Assembly: GCA_900491605.1 (NCBI GenBank)
Contig: UESW01003828.1
Span: 444,811 to 508,810, forward strand
Direction: 5' to 3'
From: Calamus simplicifolius
Taxonomy: Eukaryota > Streptophyta > Magnoliopsida > Arecales > Arecaceae
Length of the DNA stretch: 64,000 bases
Every line of letters starts with the position of its first letter. Position 1 is the first letter of the stretch. Made by a program: the position numbers and the translations under genes. The notes under the pieces are model-generated. The model did not search any database. It saw nothing but the letters and a program-made list of their open reading frames with translations, and was not told the origin of the DNA. Below are positions 22,000 through 33,224 of the stretch, piece by piece.

Positions 22000-24713
22000 T
22001 CAGTCTACAATCTCTCGTATAAGATGAAACCGATGCAGTATGTGCTTGGTGCGCTGATGTGCTCGTGGTTCCTTTGCTTGAGCTATGGCACCAGTGTTGT
22101 CACTGTACAACAGGACTGGTCCATCTATGGAAGGTGCCACTTCAAGCTCGGAGATAAACTTTCGTAGCCACATAGCTTCTTTCGTAGCATCTGATGCAGT
22201 GATGTACTCTGCTTCGCACACTGAATCTGCCACTGTATGTTGCTTGGAACTTTTCCAGCAAATAGCTCCACCATTCAGGATAAACACAAAACCTGACACA
22301 CTTTTGCTATCATCATGATCTGATTGAAAACTGGAATCAGTATATCCAACAAGTTTCAAATCAGACTCTCCAGAGACTAACCACTGGTCTTTAGTATTTC
22401 TCAAATACTTAAGGATTGTCTTAACAACTTGCCAGTATTTTTCTCCTGGATCAGATTGGTATCTACTCACTACTCCTAGTGAGTATGCCACATCTGGTTT
22501 TGTATATGTCATGGTGTACATAATCGATCCCACTGCCGAAGCATATGGAATTCGACTCATACATTCTCTTTCATTAGGAGTTGTCGGACATCCTTCTTAG
22601 AAAGATGAATTCCATGGCCTATCGGAAGATAGCCTTTCTTGGAATTCTCCATGCTAAACCTTTTTAGCATGGTGTCAATGTACTTAGATTGGGATAAACC
22701 GAGCATCCTCTTAGATCTATCTCTATAGATCTTCATCCCTAAGATGTATGATGTTTCTCCCAGATCTTTCATGGAGAATTGTGATGATAACCATGTCCTT
22801 ATTCCTTGTAATGCAGGGACATCATTCCCGATTAAGAGAATATCATCCACATATAATACAAGAAATACAATAACGGAACCGTTAGCCCATTTATAAATGC
22901 AAGGTTCTTCTTTATTCTTAACAAAGCCATAAGATTTGATCACATTATCAAATCGTATGTTCCAACTCCTAGATGCTTGCTTAAGTCCATAAATGGACTT
23001 CTGTAGCCTACACACTTTAGACTCATTTTCAGATATAAAACCTTCAGGCTGTATCATATACACCTATTCATCTAAATTACCATTTAGAAAATGGTTTTAA
23101 CATCCATCTGCCAAATCTCATAATCGAAGTGTGCTGCTATAGCTAGCATAATCCGAATGGATTTTAGCATTTCCATAGGAGAAAATTTTCATCATAGTCA
23201 ATACCATAATGTTGACGATACCCCTTGGCAACCGGACGTGCTTTGTAGGTCTACCTTTCCGTCTGTGCCTCTTTTTCTCTTGAAAACCCACTTACATCCT
23301 ATGGATTTTATCCCTTCGGGTGGGTCAACTAATGTCCATACATTATTGTTCTTCATGGAATCAAGTTCAGATTTCATGACATCAAGCCATTTATTAGAGT
23401 CAGTCCTTTGCATAGCATCCATATAGGTGATCGGATCCTCGTTGTTCTCATCGAGCTCAATAGGATCTTTGTTCTGGACCAAGAAACCTAAGTATCTGTC
23501 CGGTTGATGTGGTACTCTACTAGATCGCCTTAATGGTGCATCTAAAATGGGTTTTGAGTTTGATCTAATCAACTCAGATTCTAAGGGTTCACTGGTTTGT
23601 GTTGTTCCTTCTACTTGATGAACTTCCTTAAGTTCAATATTAGAGCTATTTGTTCCTTCACTAAGGAACTCCTTTTCAAGAAACTACTCTATTACTAATG
23701 AACAACTTTTGTTCTTCAGTATTGTAGAAGTAATATCCTTTAGTTTCTTTCGGATAGCCGATAAAAAAATATTTGTCAGATTTGGGTTCAAGTTTGTCTA
23801 ATTTTGCACGTTTCACATAAGCCGGACACCCCAGACTCTCAGATAGGTGATAACCAGTTTTGTTCATACCACATCTCATGTGGAGTTTTAGAAACAGACT
23901 TACTTGGAACCTTATTGAGAATATGACAAGCTGATTCTAATGCATATCCCAAAAGAATATTAGCAAGCTTGCAAAACCCGTCATGGACCAAACCATATTT
24001 AACAGAGTTCGATTCCTTCTTTCCGACACACCGTTATGCTGCGGTGTTCCAAGAGGAGTCAATTGGGAGAGAATCCCATTCTTCCTTAAATATGTCACAA
24101 AGTCATTGGAAAGGTATTCGCCTCCTCGATCTGATTGAAGGATCTTAATACATTTTTCTGTTTATTTTTCTACTTTTTTATGATATAGTTTGAACATTTC
24201 AAATGATTCAGATTTATGTCGCATAAGATAGACATAACCGAACCTAGAAAGGTCATCTGTAAAAGTAATGAAGTAGTAATATCCATCTTTGGCACAAGTG
24301 CTCATTGGTCCACATACATCAGTATGTACTAGACCCAATAGCTCTTTGGCTCTTTCACCTTTTCCAGTAAAAGAAGACTTGGTCATTTTACCAAGAAGAC
24401 AGGATTCATAGGTAGTTAATGATTCACAATCATCAATTCGAAGGATGTCCTCCTGAGTTAACCTATTTAATCTGTTCTTGTTGATATAACCCAGCCGATG
24501 GTGCCAAAGATAAATATATGTGACATCAGTTATTCTAGGGCACTTACTTGATTTGTACACTACATTCACAAGCTGTGATAATATATAAATGCCATTGGAT
24601 AAATGCCTAGTCATTACAGTGACTCCATTCATAATGATATTCAAAGTAACATCCTTTATTGAAATTTTATAATGACTTTGGGCCAGAAGGCCTATAGAAA
24701 TTACGTTCAACAA
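22000..24713 (-). pseudogene. Copia-2 pol: integrase, RT, RNase H (broken)
   Basis: From high to low coordinates: pre-integrase and integrase (24713-24162) have WHHRLGYINKNRL, CLLGKMTKSSF and VHTDVCGPMST with the first catalytic Asp. The frame at 23879-23676 is the late integrase, LGCPAYVKRAKLDKLEPKS. The RT start (23572-23198) has WTLVDPPEGIKSIGCKWVFK. RT proper (23063-22557) has VCRLQKSIYGLKQASRSWN and the active site YVDD. RNase H (22560-22000) has YSDNTGAIAQAKEPRAHQRT. At least three frameshifts or stops break the chain, but catalytic motifs are better kept than in Copia-1. Confidence 0.93.
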
Positions 24714-25283
24714 GAACGTTGGGCAAAAATGACAATCATTTAGTACAATGACATTTCTATTGAAAACTATTTCAAGAACTCCTAATGCCAGAACTGGAAC
24801 TAATCTTCCATCGCCGACATTAAGGAATCTTTCATTGTCCTCAAATCTTCTAGTGATCTATAGTCCCTGCAATGAATTGCAGATGTTAAAAGGACTCCCA
24901 GTATCCAATACCCAGGTCTGATTATCATATATAGAAAAATTATAAGGTGTTATCATATAAATACCTTGTTGAGCAACATCTTGTCCCTTTTCTTCTTTGG
25001 CTTATTTGGATCAAGTGTGGCAATGTAAAGAGAACAGTTCCTCTTCCAGTGCCCTTTCATCTTGCAATAAAGCATTCAGCTTGACTTTTATCAACTTTCT
25101 TCTTCTCATCTGACCACTTATAGATGTTCTAGCATGTTGCACCTTTTTCTTATTCTTTTTCTTCTTCCCTTTCCAAAGGTTGACGCCCTACCTTAGATCC
25201 TTCAACCACATTAATCAAACCCTTAGAGAGCTGGTTATCCTTCTCAAAGTTCTGTAACAACCCCAACAAACCGTGGTAGTTGA

Positions 25284-25703
25284 CTACAGGTTTGTCATTC
25301 GAAAATGAGTAAGGAAAGGTCGGAAAGACGGAGGCAAGAAATTCAGGATCGCATCTTTTCCCAACTGCTCATGTAAGGGAAAGCCGAGCTTACTTAGGAG
25401 TTCTATCTTCTCGATCATGTACAATACATGATCAGTGACAGGAGATTCATCCCTCATTCGAGCATTAAAAATAGCACAACTAGTCTTGTGCCTTTCAACG
25501 TCGCCAGGTGTGCCGAAATATTCATTCAATGTTTGAATGATTTCTTCTGGCTGAGCATTCTCGAACCGGCGACCGAATTCATCGTTCATTGCTACTAGCA
25601 TGATGTAACGTACGCTAGTTCTATCACTGAGCCACTTCTGATAAGTGTCTTTCTTAGAACTTTGTATGTTTGCATCATGTATCTTTGGTGCAGGATTATT
25701 CAT
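25284..25703 (-). pseudogene. Copia-2 gag (partial)
   Basis: A 139-residue frame shows the Copia Gag (UBN2-type) pattern: YQKWLSDRTSVRYIMLVAMN, then TLNEYFGTPGDVERHKTSCA and LGFPLHEQLGKDAILNFLPP. The frame begins in the gag start region and ends before the zinc knuckle. Downstream (25280-24720) is decayed. The Gag start would lie near 25830, where a MATNLSLRSLL-like translation can be read on the - strand. Confidence 0.8.
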
Positions 25704-25859
25704 AATATATAGAATCCTCTCATGCTTAAGGACGATCTTAAGTTTTCTAAATCAGCTATTGAAATTTGAACCATTCAACTTGTCACTATCCAATAGGGAC
25801 CTTAATGATAAATTAGTGGCCATTTTCTGCATAAGGAAAACTAAAGTTTTGTAGTATAT

Positions 25860-27446
25860 AAATTGATTTGGCCTAAAGACTTGGACTTTAGTCTAAAGAT
25901 TCTTCCACTATTTTGTTCAAATTGACAGCCTCTACACCTAAATTCGAAGAATTATTCTTAATTCTTTAGTGGGCACTAAGATCTACATAGACTACATACA
26001 TGCCCAAGTGAAGCTTGGCCAACCCATATGCATCTAAGAGTGGGTTCAAAACCAATTGTTTCCCAAAATAATTCTTAGTGTTCAGTTTTACCCCATGTTC
26101 CTCTTTAGCAGGCATGGAGTGCCTCCACTGAAAGTTCTGGTTAGGTCCAACCATTAAATGATATAATCAGTATAACCTATCAATAGACAACCAAGCCCGA
26201 GTGAAGCTCGGCCCACCTGACTATCTATTTAATAGTTACGCTGACTTATCATATAATGAATGATAATTCCGATGGTTGATAAGCACCAGGCATGGAGTGC
26301 CTCCAATGATTATCAAGACATTGGACTCATTATCACCCACCTTAATGGGAGGCTATGATCTAGTTATTATATAACTATTTCATTTTAAGGACATAATAAT
26401 TTTAGAGGATTTAATAATCCAAAGATAAATTGACTAATCAAGTTCTTCTACTGATCTATGAAATTGGTAGAATGAAACAAGATTAAGTCAGGTTAAGTGG
26501 CACCTAAATCAGTCAGACTAATTTTCTTATAGGCATGGGTCAACCCGAATCAGATAAATGATCTGAATCATAAATGGTTCACCATATTGACCAGGTAAGT
26601 GATATCGATGGAAGGGATATGCCATTAACTCGTTAAAGACGCATCAATACGAGTAGCTCCCAATTAAAAAATCATTCGATCGTTGATCCTAAAGCAACTT
26701 GCCAACTCACCTTGACATCATATGGTTAACCAATTTGATTTGACCATCTAAGAGATTCATGCTCAACCACGGAGCCTAATCTACTTCCATTTGGTTTAAT
26801 CAAAGAGAAGGATATGATCAACTACAACTATTGTTTGATTTAGAGCATTTTAACCTAATCTAATTAATTTAGATTTGATCAAATACTCTTATAGTCCAGT
26901 TTATTTAAACCTTAGGGTCTAACCCTTTATGGACTCAATTTAGCTAACCCAAAGATTAAATATATTTCATGTTTACATATCATATATTTCAATCAAGCAT
27001 CACTTGCATTATGTTACTACTCATAATTCCTATATTTAGATCATATCTAAAAAGATATGAATTAATATTTGACATTCAAATAAAACTCTCATAAATATTT
27101 GTATGTTTCATAACATAGACTACAAGCCATCATATCTCATATCTATTTTTATACTAAACATGCAAATATAATTTTTATACAATATCAATATGTATCAAAT
27201 ATAAAACATCTTTGAGAGTATGTGTAATCTGTATTTGAAGCCAAAGATCAATTTAAATTATCTTTTGACTAAACATCAAGAACCATAACGTCATGGCAAT
27301 ATGTCATAGAATACCTCATTGAATGGGTAATTTGGATTTTTAATCCATCTGTGACCGAATAGACCTGTGATCCATTTTAGCTTTGATTACATAATTAATG
27401 AGAGCATTAATTTTACATGCAATAAATTAGATCATGACGAAACCAT
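25860..27446 (-). other. Copia-2 untranslated leader
   Basis: About 1.6 kb lies between the gag start and the primer site. It is AT-rich. It has two similar blocks at 25990-26160 and 26190-26310, each with CAAG(T/C)GAAGCT(T/C)GGCC and GGCATGGAGTGCCTCC, so part of the leader is duplicated. No coding region is supported. Confidence 0.6.
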
Positions 27447-27459
27447 GGCTCTGATACCA
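27447..27459 (-). other. Copia-2 primer-binding site (initiator tRNA-Met)
   Basis: On the - strand this reads TGGTATCAGAGCC, the standard match to the 3' end of plant initiator tRNA-Met. It lies two bases from the LTR end. Confidence 0.93.
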
Positions 27460-27461
27460 TT

Positions 27462-29487
27462 TGAAGGGATTGATAAACTCCGAGGCATGCATATTTTAAA
27501 ATTTGATAACTATATCAATACGGAAACTAAAGATTACATATCAATCTATCTAATATGCATCAAGATCATATCTTTTCCTTATATATAGGATCGCTTGATC
27601 TAAAATATTCATATGAAATCATCAAGATCATATCTTGATCCTCAAGGTAAGAAGTTGTACTTCTTTCCTTGAATCATACCTTAAGATCTAGGGATCGTAT
27701 CACTTACCTTAAGGGTAGTTGGTAAATCCTTTTATGCTCTGTAGCCGTTCAATCGTCCGACCTCTAGTATCGTCAATGCGAAGCCCCGAATGATCGGATT
27801 TTTGGGAGTGCTAGCTCGCAAAAAAATAACTTTGCTGATCTTGAATCCTCCCACTTGAATCTTCCTCCAAGATCCACCACGCTTCTGCTAACACCAGAAT
27901 CACTAGGATTTTTTATTCTAACCTTTTAGAATTTCAATCCATGACATATCGTGTGTTGTTGTTCTGTATAATCTGGTGAGGGATGTCCTCTATTTATAGT
28001 CTTATTTTAGCCAGCTCATTGAATTCTAACATTTAGAGTTCTGCTGTTCGATAAAAATAAGAGACGCTGAACCAAAGAGGCGCGGCGTTTGGTTAATTCT
28101 GACGTTCGGTGAAAATCAAAGAGATGCGGCGCTTGGTTAATTCCGACGTTTGGTGAAAACCAAAGAGTCGCAATGTTTGGCTAATTCTAAGAGGTACATG
28201 AATTCTAACACTAAGAATTCTAACGGAGAAGATTAATGTCATGCATTAAATTCTATATGAGAATTTAATCTCTCATGAGATGAGATTTCAGCATCTCATT
28301 ATGTGAGATCCTATGTGAGAGGTTTGGGTTCATGTGATGGTTTAATATGATCTAAATTTATTGGACTGAACCCACATAGATCATTGTCCTAGCCCAAATC
28401 AAATTTGGCTAGTCCTGAATCTATTTAAATCCAAATCAATTTTAATTTCAAATCAATATTTGAAATTGACTAGACTTAAACCAAATTGAATCTTATTCAC
28501 TTGTACTTAACCCAATTGAGATAATTCAATCAATCAAATTGATTAATTAAATCATATATGATTCTCAATCGTTGATCAGCAAATAGATCATCCTAAGAAA
28601 CTTCTATGTGTATGACTCTCTAGGTTCGAACCTAAGCAGGTAGCATAGAAACAACTTTCTATACTAATCGATGTGCCCATCTAGCAATGGAACCCGACGT
28701 CCGGAGGTCGAAGAGTTACCGAGCAACTCTAAGAACCCTAAGAAACAGTTACCGTATAATTCATCCTCTTGGCCATAAATGCTAGGGATGGCTTAAGAGC
28801 CTATCAACTCTAAACAGTAAATCCATAAAGTGATTTCAATTTTAGTGATATGTGACTTTCACATGAAGTGCCTTGGCCAAGGTCTTGCTAAATTGAAACA
28901 CAAGCATTTCTCCTTTTAATAGGATAGGTCAAATTCCATCTTGATCCATAACTGACTACCACAAGTACTTGATTGTACCCAATAACCTTTCGTAGGTAGA
29001 TTAGAAATGCAGGTGGTCCGACACCTAAGTACAATGAGTTGCTTGCAAGTCACCGGTTGTGATCTTCAGGTCTGAAGGATACTTATACCTATATCTTCTC
29101 GGATTAACTCTTGACAGTAGAGTATCCGAAAAATGAGTCACGTTCAGTGAAATGTACTCCTACACTTTCACCTGTATGTCATACCAGTGTCTCTACACTC
29201 CTTGGTTAGAGGACAACCAACAAATATGATATACAACATCCTATAATTGATAGTACTATGGCCCTATCATAGTATGTCATTTGGTTGCGAACTCTTTTAA
29301 GGACCTTCAAAGATAAATCCTCCTTTATCGTGAAGAAAGATCCTGAGGGCTTCTTTACCATTAGGAGTTTTAAGAAGATGTTCTTGTAATGAATAAACTG
29401 TCAAATAACTTTTATAATATATCAATTTATTTACAATTACATTAGCACAATCATCAAATGATTGGCTTTAGGATACAATTTCCAATA
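27462..29487 (-). repeat. 5' LTR of Copia-2
   Basis: The 2026-bp LTR starts TGAAGGGATTG and ends CAATTTCCAATA on the + strand. It is adjacent to the primer site, which shows it is the 5' LTR of a - strand element. Confidence 0.93.
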
Positions 29488-29492
29488 CTTTC

Positions 29493-29920
29493 TTCTTGGT
29501 CTACTGCCTCATGATTGGGTCTTCTAGGGATGACATTTAGGACTGGATCAGGTCAAGGTGGTCTCATAGGCCCATCCCCAAAGTGAAGATCATAATGTGG
29601 AGGTCCCCTAGGGTTTTCCTTATGTAGAGGTCAGGCTATTGGGCTCTCCTAGGATGAGGTGGAGTCTCATGATCCGACTCAGTAAGGGCCTCACGGGCTT
29701 CTTCTAGGATGCCTAACATAGTTTTGACTTGATCAAACCTAGACCCTAATCTAGCCTCAGATTGCTTGATATCTTGATTTATTCGGGCTAGTTGTTCAGT
29801 GATGATCCTTAAGTGATCCTCAATGTTTTGATTAGCCATGGGTTCAACTTGTAATGGAGGTGGTGATGGGTGAAAAGATGCTCTTGATCTAGTGCACATG
29901 CAAGCACAATCAAGCACCAC
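29493..29920 (-). pseudogene. Gypsy gag, N-terminal part
   Basis: The likely Gag start is the ATG at about 29839, giving MANQNIEDHLRIITEQLAR and a predicted coiled-coil-like helix (INQDIKQSEARLGSRF). Upstream codons are leader. Downstream the reading passes into the Copia-2 insertion at 29492 and resumes at 19832. Confidence 0.75.
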
Positions 29921-30769
29921 AAGACTCAGACTGACTCGGACTACGGTATGCTAGACCTAGTCATCCAGAGAAAGGATTTGGCTTAATGGAAGCCAATCTA
30001 ACAATAACTCAATTGGCCAGTTTGGATAGATGGGAGGGGCTAGGGAGGCTCATTCTGCAAATTGCAGATGCCTAATTAGAATAACCCCAACACTTCGCTT
30101 AAGTCGTTTGACATTTGACCTCCCTTCTAGATACCAATTTCAGAGCATATGCCAGATTAATTGTACTAGTCTCCTCCAGTACACTAGATGACTGTTGGTG
30201 TCCCTAGCTCTCTAGGGCAAATGTCAATTAAGTTACTACTCATTTTTAGATTAGAGGCTTGGGATCGAAATACATAGATGGTTGTTTGGGCTACGGAAGG
30301 GGTCTCAATCCCTCCCTTATCTGACATCAATGAGAGCCCTTAAGAGTAATTTAATGCAGATGAATGACATAAAAAACACAAACCCTAATCCAAAATCTAT
30401 AAATAGCAATAAATCTCAGAATTTTTTTTATAGATCGAATTAAATCCTTAAAAATTAACAAAAAATACCTTCAATTATATTGAATCCATAGAAATAAAAT
30501 TTGTAATGTTTTATATGTATGCAGACAAAAATAATTTGATTAACAAAATCTTAAGAATTTTCATATTTTCAGTGAGTAATTAGGCATGCAATTAATTCAC
30601 AGATCGAATTAAATTCTTAGAAAATAAAAAAATACATTAAATTATAATGAATCTATATAATAAATTTTGTAATTTTTTATGTGTATGTAGGTAGAAATAA
30701 TTCATTTAATAGATAATATGATAATAATGTGAATTAAAATCAAGCCCTAACCATGCTCTGATACCAAAC
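29921..30769 (-). other. Gypsy untranslated leader with primer site
   Basis: This leader holds no ORF. Two similar AT-rich blocks occur at 30420-30560 and 30600-30720 (both with TAGATCGAATTAAAT or CAGATCGAATTAAAT, then AATTTTGTAAT and TATGTGTATG), so it carries an internal duplication. GCTCTGATACCA at 30755-30766 is the reverse complement of an initiator tRNA-Met primer site. Confidence 0.75.
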
Positions 30770-31390
30770 TGATGTAGGACCGATTTACATGCAAGTAAAT
30801 TTTATATGATTAATGATTGTAGTTGATTCGTCTTCCAAAGTAATAACCTAAGAGGGATTCAAGAAAACTCAAAGTAACTCCGCATGCGAAATAGTTCCAC
30901 AAAAAAGTAAAAAAGAAAGACCGCCGAAGATAAGAAGCCCCGGTAAGGCTTGCTCTCCTTAAATAAAGTTATTAGTAGATTAGAGAGGATGTACCTAACA
31001 TGAGAGAAAGATCAAAGTGCTAAAGGGGTCACTCTGCCTGGCGGATGCGCCCTATATGATGAAGCCCCAAGCCCATGGATCTGCAGCCAAGTATCCGCTG
31101 ACCTAAATGATGATCACTTTGAGTCCTGGATTCATGGCTATTTAGGGATCTGAAAAATCACCATACAAGGGCTAATAGATAAGAGAAAATCAGAATAAAG
31201 TTAAAAAGAAGAAGAAGAAGTGAAGAAGGAGGTGGGGGCGATCGAGGGTCCTTGGGTATCCCCTGGATGGAGCAAGGCGGCGGCAAGGGCTTTTGGGCGG
31301 TTGCTTGAAGGGGTGCAAAGGGTGGCTAGGGTTTGGGGCATCCACTGGTGGATAGCAAGAATCCTCTGCCTGATCTTGGTGCCCGCACCA
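30770..31390 (-). repeat. 5' LTR of the Gypsy element, with a large internal deletion
   Basis: This copy is 621 bp against 1332 bp for the 3' LTR. It matches to about 31358, then jumps to the last 30 bp. The break has a 5-bp AAGAA microhomology. The deletion removes about 711 bp. Confidence 0.92.
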
Positions 31391-31395
31391 CTGAG

Positions 31396-31668
31396 GTTTC
31401 ATCTTCTCATGTTGCCTCTGGAGCTCATTGCTCATTGAGGCCAACATGATACACTTAACAGTCATACTGTCATTCTACCACATCCTATATGTGGCCATTT
31501 CCTCCTCTAAAGCATCTTCTCCAATTGGATCTAGATTCGAAGAATCAAGAATGTAGGAAATTTTCTCCTGAGCTAATATAATCCTCAGGTTCCTCAACCA
31601 ATCACATAATTTGGTCCGATCAATTTATTGGTATCTAAAATGCCCCACAGTGATAATGATGAAGCCAT
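31396..31668 (-). pseudogene. Copia-1 gag, N-terminal part
   Basis: From the ATG at 31668-31666 the frame starts MASSLSLWGILDTNKLIG, a typical Copia Gag beginning, then hits a stop. Further along, MTVKCIMLASMSNELQRQHE (31465-31406) is the conserved UBN2 segment. It breaks at the Gypsy target site. Its continuation is at 14109 downward. Confidence 0.85.
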
Positions 31669-33107
31669 TAATTATCTATAAACAAACAAGAATAATACAT
31701 AATTAGACTACTCAAAATGATAATCACAATTAGATAAGGACTTTGAATTTAATTGTGTCTCCCACTATTTTCTTTGAATATCATAACCCTCTACTATGTT
31801 AAACGAGAAATCAATATCCAGTTTCTTTAGTGGGGTTGAGATTCCAATTCCTTATAAATGCCTTGAGTTTGCTCAATAAACATTTATAAGTTCAAGGATA
31901 GGAAATTTTCTTTCCAATTTCATCAACATTACACTTGCCTCTAGACACTTATAGCCTTGTGTTTGCACGACAAACTATAATATCTTAGTTTAATCAGACC
32001 CTTCATTCTATATTGTCATGATTGAATAATGTCACCCTTGAGTTTGCTCAACAAAGTAACATTAACAAGCATACTATAAAGCATAATATGCACCAAATCA
32101 AATTTTACATCAAACCCTAATAGTAAGCCTTGAGTTTGCTCAATAAACCTTCTATAATTTTAATATAATTTTGGCTTAGCATGAAGGAAGGCATTTTGTA
32201 GTGCATTTATAACCAATTAGCATTTCCAATTCTAAGGTTTAAATAATCGAATTGGCCAGGTAAGTGAAAAAGGTGTGGGAGTCCCCCGTTCTTGCCTTAG
32301 ACACCAAATAAATTTGGCAAGGTAAGTAACGAAACTAATTAAAAAATCATATTCTCTTTACCTTCCCAGAACCACTTTTCTTAGACATCAATTGATCAAT
32401 TAATCCTTAAAAAGGATTTGCTTCATGATAATATAACACTACAACTAAATATAATTTTAGGACATCCTTATATTTCTAAGTATCACATATCCATTTATAT
32501 GCAGAGTATGTCATTAATCTTACAACATAATGACAACTAATACTTCTAAACATATCTCTAAATTGATTAGGGTTATAGTGAAACTCTAATCTTGTGGCAT
32601 ACAATCAATCAATACATGCTTTGTCTCTCATTTAAACTAATACGTATATTAGCCCTAATATGCATCACAAAATCATATGATTAAAACAATCATATGTTCT
32701 CATTACTTGTTCATGGGATAAGATCACATCGGCACCCCAACACATCATAGGATATCCAATTGAATGGGAAGAGATAGCCTTTAAAAAATCTACTTGGCTC
32801 CTATGATCAAATGGCCATGGTGACTACCCAATCCGAAGTAATTACTAGGACATTGCATTATATAAAGCAAAATAGTCAATTATGTATAACATATATTGCT
32901 AATTATGTAATAGAACATAATGATTTACTTACTTTTACAATCATAATAATAACAATTTTATGAATGTAATATAGTCATATCATTACATTATACATATCAT
33001 GCCAATTAGGTTAAACATACTTTCTATTTTTCTATAAACATATAATGATCTATCAATTTAATCATTTATAATAGATTAACTTGATTTCTTATTGAATGCA
33101 TAAAGAA
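31669..33107 (-). other. Copia-1 untranslated leader
   Basis: This AT-rich stretch of 1.4 kb has no supported ORF. The phrase CTTGAGTTTGCTCAA(T/C)AAA recurs at about 31861, 32040 and 32126, marking a loose internal repeat. Confidence 0.6.
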
Positions 33108-33120
33108 GGCTCGGATACCA
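33108..33120 (-). other. Copia-1 primer-binding site
   Basis: On the - strand the site reads TGGTATCCGAGCC, one base away from the initiator tRNA-Met site TGGTATCAGAGCC. The LTR begins two bases further on. Confidence 0.88.
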
Positions 33121-33121
33121 T

Positions 33122-33223
33122 TGATAGAAATTTTGGGATGCTTGGAGGCATACTTTTTAAAAACTTTAATCATTTTGAAAACAAACATCGCCAAAAACCC
33201 TTCTAGAACCTTCTTAGCAGCCT
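33122..33223 (-). repeat. 5' LTR of Copia-1, truncated remnant
   Basis: Only 102 bp survive. The copy lacks about 180 bp relative to the 3' LTR (between AAAAACCC and CTAGAACCTTC). It stops at CAGCCT next to the N at 33224, where the 3' LTR would read on into CAGCCTTTTATC. Confidence 0.88.
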
Positions 33224-33224
33224 N

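Larger units (their letters stand above)
19833..29487 (-). mobile_element. Copia-2: innermost LTR retrotransposon, both LTRs present
   Basis: This 9655-bp element is flanked by a perfect CTTTC duplication (19828-19832 and 29488-29492) within the Gypsy gag. LTRs are 19833-21853 and 27462-29487. The primer site (27447-27459) is complementary to initiator tRNA-Met. The polypurine tract is at about 21854-21866. Gag and pol pieces lie in Copia order on the - strand. The frames carry stops and shifts, so the copy is defective even though it is the youngest layer of the nest. Confidence 0.96.
14115..31390 (-). mobile_element. Gypsy retrotransposon inserted in Copia-1 gag
   Basis: The element starts TGATGCAGGACCG at 14115 and ends GCACCA at 31390. 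It is flanked by a perfect 5-bp duplication, CTGAG, at 14110-14114 and 31391-31395. LTRs are 14115-15446 and 30770-31390. The order gag, protease, RT, RNase H, integrase on the - strand is that of Ty3/Gypsy. Copia-2 splits its gag (19833-29487). Without that, it is about 7.6 kb. Several catalytic residues are lost, so it is dead. Confidence 0.95.
8161..33223 (-). mobile_element. Copia-1: outer LTR retrotransposon of the nest
   Basis: Copia coding pieces run on the - strand in the order gag, integrase, RT, RNase H from high to low coordinates. The 3' LTR is 8161-10480. The primer site is 33108-33120, and only about 100 bp of the 5' LTR remain (33122-33223). A Gypsy element interrupts its gag at 14115-31390. 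Without the insert, Copia-1 would be near 7.8 kb. Coding parts carry frameshifts and stops, so it is inactive. The right LTR is cut at an N and a satellite, so no target duplication can be read. Confidence 0.9.
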
